Source: Lachnospiraceae bacterium (GTDB lineage: Bacteria > Bacillota > Clostridia > Lachnospirales > Lachnospiraceae). From it: a DNA stretch of 6,462 nt. This document shows positions 5,452-6,462 of this stretch, one piece after another. Made by a program: the position numbers and the translations under genes. The DNA lies in NCBI GenBank assembly GCA_900770785.1, contig CAAGLJ010000138.1, positions 1-6,462 of the forward strand. Direction: 5' to 3'. The notes under the pieces are model-generated. The model worked only from the letters and a program-made list of their open reading frames with translations, ran no database searches and was not told the origin of the DNA. Position 1 is the first letter of the stretch; each line of letters begins with the position of its first letter.

Positions 5452-6462
5452 TGTACAAAACTTTTACAATGGAATTAGCCGGACGCACCCTTAGCGTAGA
5501 TATTGGCAGAGTGGGAAAACAGGCTAATGGCTGTGCATTCATGCACTATGGTGAAACTACGGTGCTTTGTACCGCAACAGCTTCTGAGAAGCCCAGAGAG
5601 GGTATTGACTTCTTTCCCCTGAGTGTGGAATATGAAGAGAAGCTTTATGCCGTAGGAAAGATTCCCGGCGGATTTAACAAAAGAGAGGGGAAAGCAAGTG
5701 AGAACGCAGTATTGACCAGCCGCGTTATCGACCGTCCCATGAGACCGCTTTTTCCCAAGGATTATCGTAATGACGTTACTTTAAACAATATGGTGATGAG
5801 TGTGGATCCTGAATGCCGTCCTGAGCTGGTGGCTATGCTGGGCAGTGCCATTGCTACTTCAATTTCCGACATTCCTTTTGATGGCCCCTGTGCCACCACC
5901 CAGATTGGTATGGTTGAGGGTGAGTTTATCGTGAATCCTTCGCAGGAACAGTGGAAGAATGGTGACCTTAACTTAACCGTTGCCTCTACCAGTGAAAAGG
6001 TAATCATGATTGAGGCAGGTGCCAATGAGATACCGGAAGAAAAGATGATTGAAGCGATTTATATGGCTCATGAAATCAACCAGACCATTATTGCTTTTAT
6101 CAATAAAATGGTGGAAGAGGTTGGCAGACCCAAACACAGCTATACCAGCTGCGCTATTCCTGAGGAAATGTTTGCTGCCATGAAGGAAATTGTTACTCCG
6201 GCAGAAATGGAAACGGCTGTATTTACGGATGAGAAGCAGGTAAGAGAAGAAAATATGCGTGCTGTCCGTGAGAAACTGGAAGAAGCCTTTGCGGATAAGG
6301 AAGAGTGGCTGGGTATGGTAGGCGAGGCTCTTTATCAGTATCAGAAAAAGACGGTTCGCAAGATGATCTTAAAGGATCACAAGCGTCCGGATGGCAGAGA
6401 GATCGATCAGATCAGACCACTGGCTGCAGAGATTGACCTGATTCCGAGAGTGCATGGTTCTG
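5451..6462 (+). CDS. pnp: Polyribonucleotide nucleotidyltransferase (PNPase), 3'-truncated
   Basis: PNPase degrades RNA 3'-to-5' by phosphorolysis, releasing nucleoside diphosphates, as a trimer and often with other degradosome proteins. The frame is open from ATG 5451 to the window edge: 337 complete codons plus one base, out of the roughly 700 usual for the family. The first RNase PH-like domain contains GETTVLCTATAS (34-45), the FNKREGKASENAVLTSRVID segment (75-94), the RPMRPLFP motif (95-102), SVDPE (117-121) and SDIPFDGP (139-146). The helical linker follows (about 230-305), and KRPDGR (311-316) opens the second, catalytic RNase PH-like domain. The catalytic residues of that domain and the KH and S1 domains lie beyond the window. 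The start is supported by GGAG at 5441-5444, six bases upstream. A terminator and structured leader separate it from rpsO. Confidence 0.97.
   Translation, partial: MYKTFTMELAGRTLSVDIGRVGKQANGCAFMHYGETTVLCTATASEKPREGIDFFPLSVEYEEKLYAVGKIPGGFNKREGKASENAVLTSRVIDRPMRPLFPKDYRNDVTLNNMVMSVDPECRPELVAMLGSAIATSISDIPFDGPCATTQIGMVEGEFIVNPSQEQWKNGDLNLTVASTSEKVIMIEAGANEIPEEKMIEAIYMAHEINQTIIAFINKMVEEVGRPKHSYTSCAIPEEMFAAMKEIVTPAEMETAVFTDEKQVREENMRAVREKLEEAFADKEEWLGMVGEALYQYQKKTVRKMILKDHKRPDGREIDQIRPLAAEIDLIPRVHGS

Overview
The window is a piece of a conserved bacterial translation and RNA-metabolism cluster, with every real gene on the + strand: infB (5' end cut off), rbfA, nrnA, truB, ribF, rpsO and pnp (3' end cut off). 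An nrnA-type DHH phosphoesterase gene between rbfA and truB, strong purine-rich Shine-Dalgarno (SD) sites, frequent AGA/AGG arginine codons and a mid-range GC content (estimated by eye) point to a Firmicute of class Clostridia, probably Lachnospiraceae-like. The taxonomic call is inference. I see no mobile element, CRISPR array, tRNA or rRNA.

Layout. Positions 1-4788 hold five closely packed genes: infB, a 67-base gap, rbfA, an 8-base overlap, nrnA, an 11-base gap, truB, a 53-base gap and ribF. They look like one transcription unit. The gap after ribF (4789-4917) carries a good sigma-A-type promoter with an extended -10 and a structured leader in front of rpsO. The leader contains a 5'-GG/CU-3' helix motif like the one ribosomal protein S15 recognises in 16S rRNA, so it is a candidate S15 autoregulatory site. 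An intrinsic terminator follows rpsO directly (5203-5237). The next 213 bases (5238-5450) lead into pnp and are rich in structure: small hairpins, a hairpin with 25 pairs over 26 positions, and a possible 12-codon leader peptide whose stop overlaps the pnp start codon.

How the genes work together. IF2 (infB) drives initiation, RbfA matures the 30S subunit, TruB makes pseudouridine 55 in tRNA, and S15 is a primary 30S assembly protein. NrnA and PNPase degrade short and long RNA, respectively. RibF makes FMN and FAD and travels with this cluster in many Firmicutes.

The protein-coding content is ordinary. The interest lies in the two non-coding leaders, for rpsO and for pnp, which resemble in logic (not in sequence) the autoregulated rpsO and pnp leaders of E. 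coli. No folding program or database search was run; all base pairs were checked by hand.
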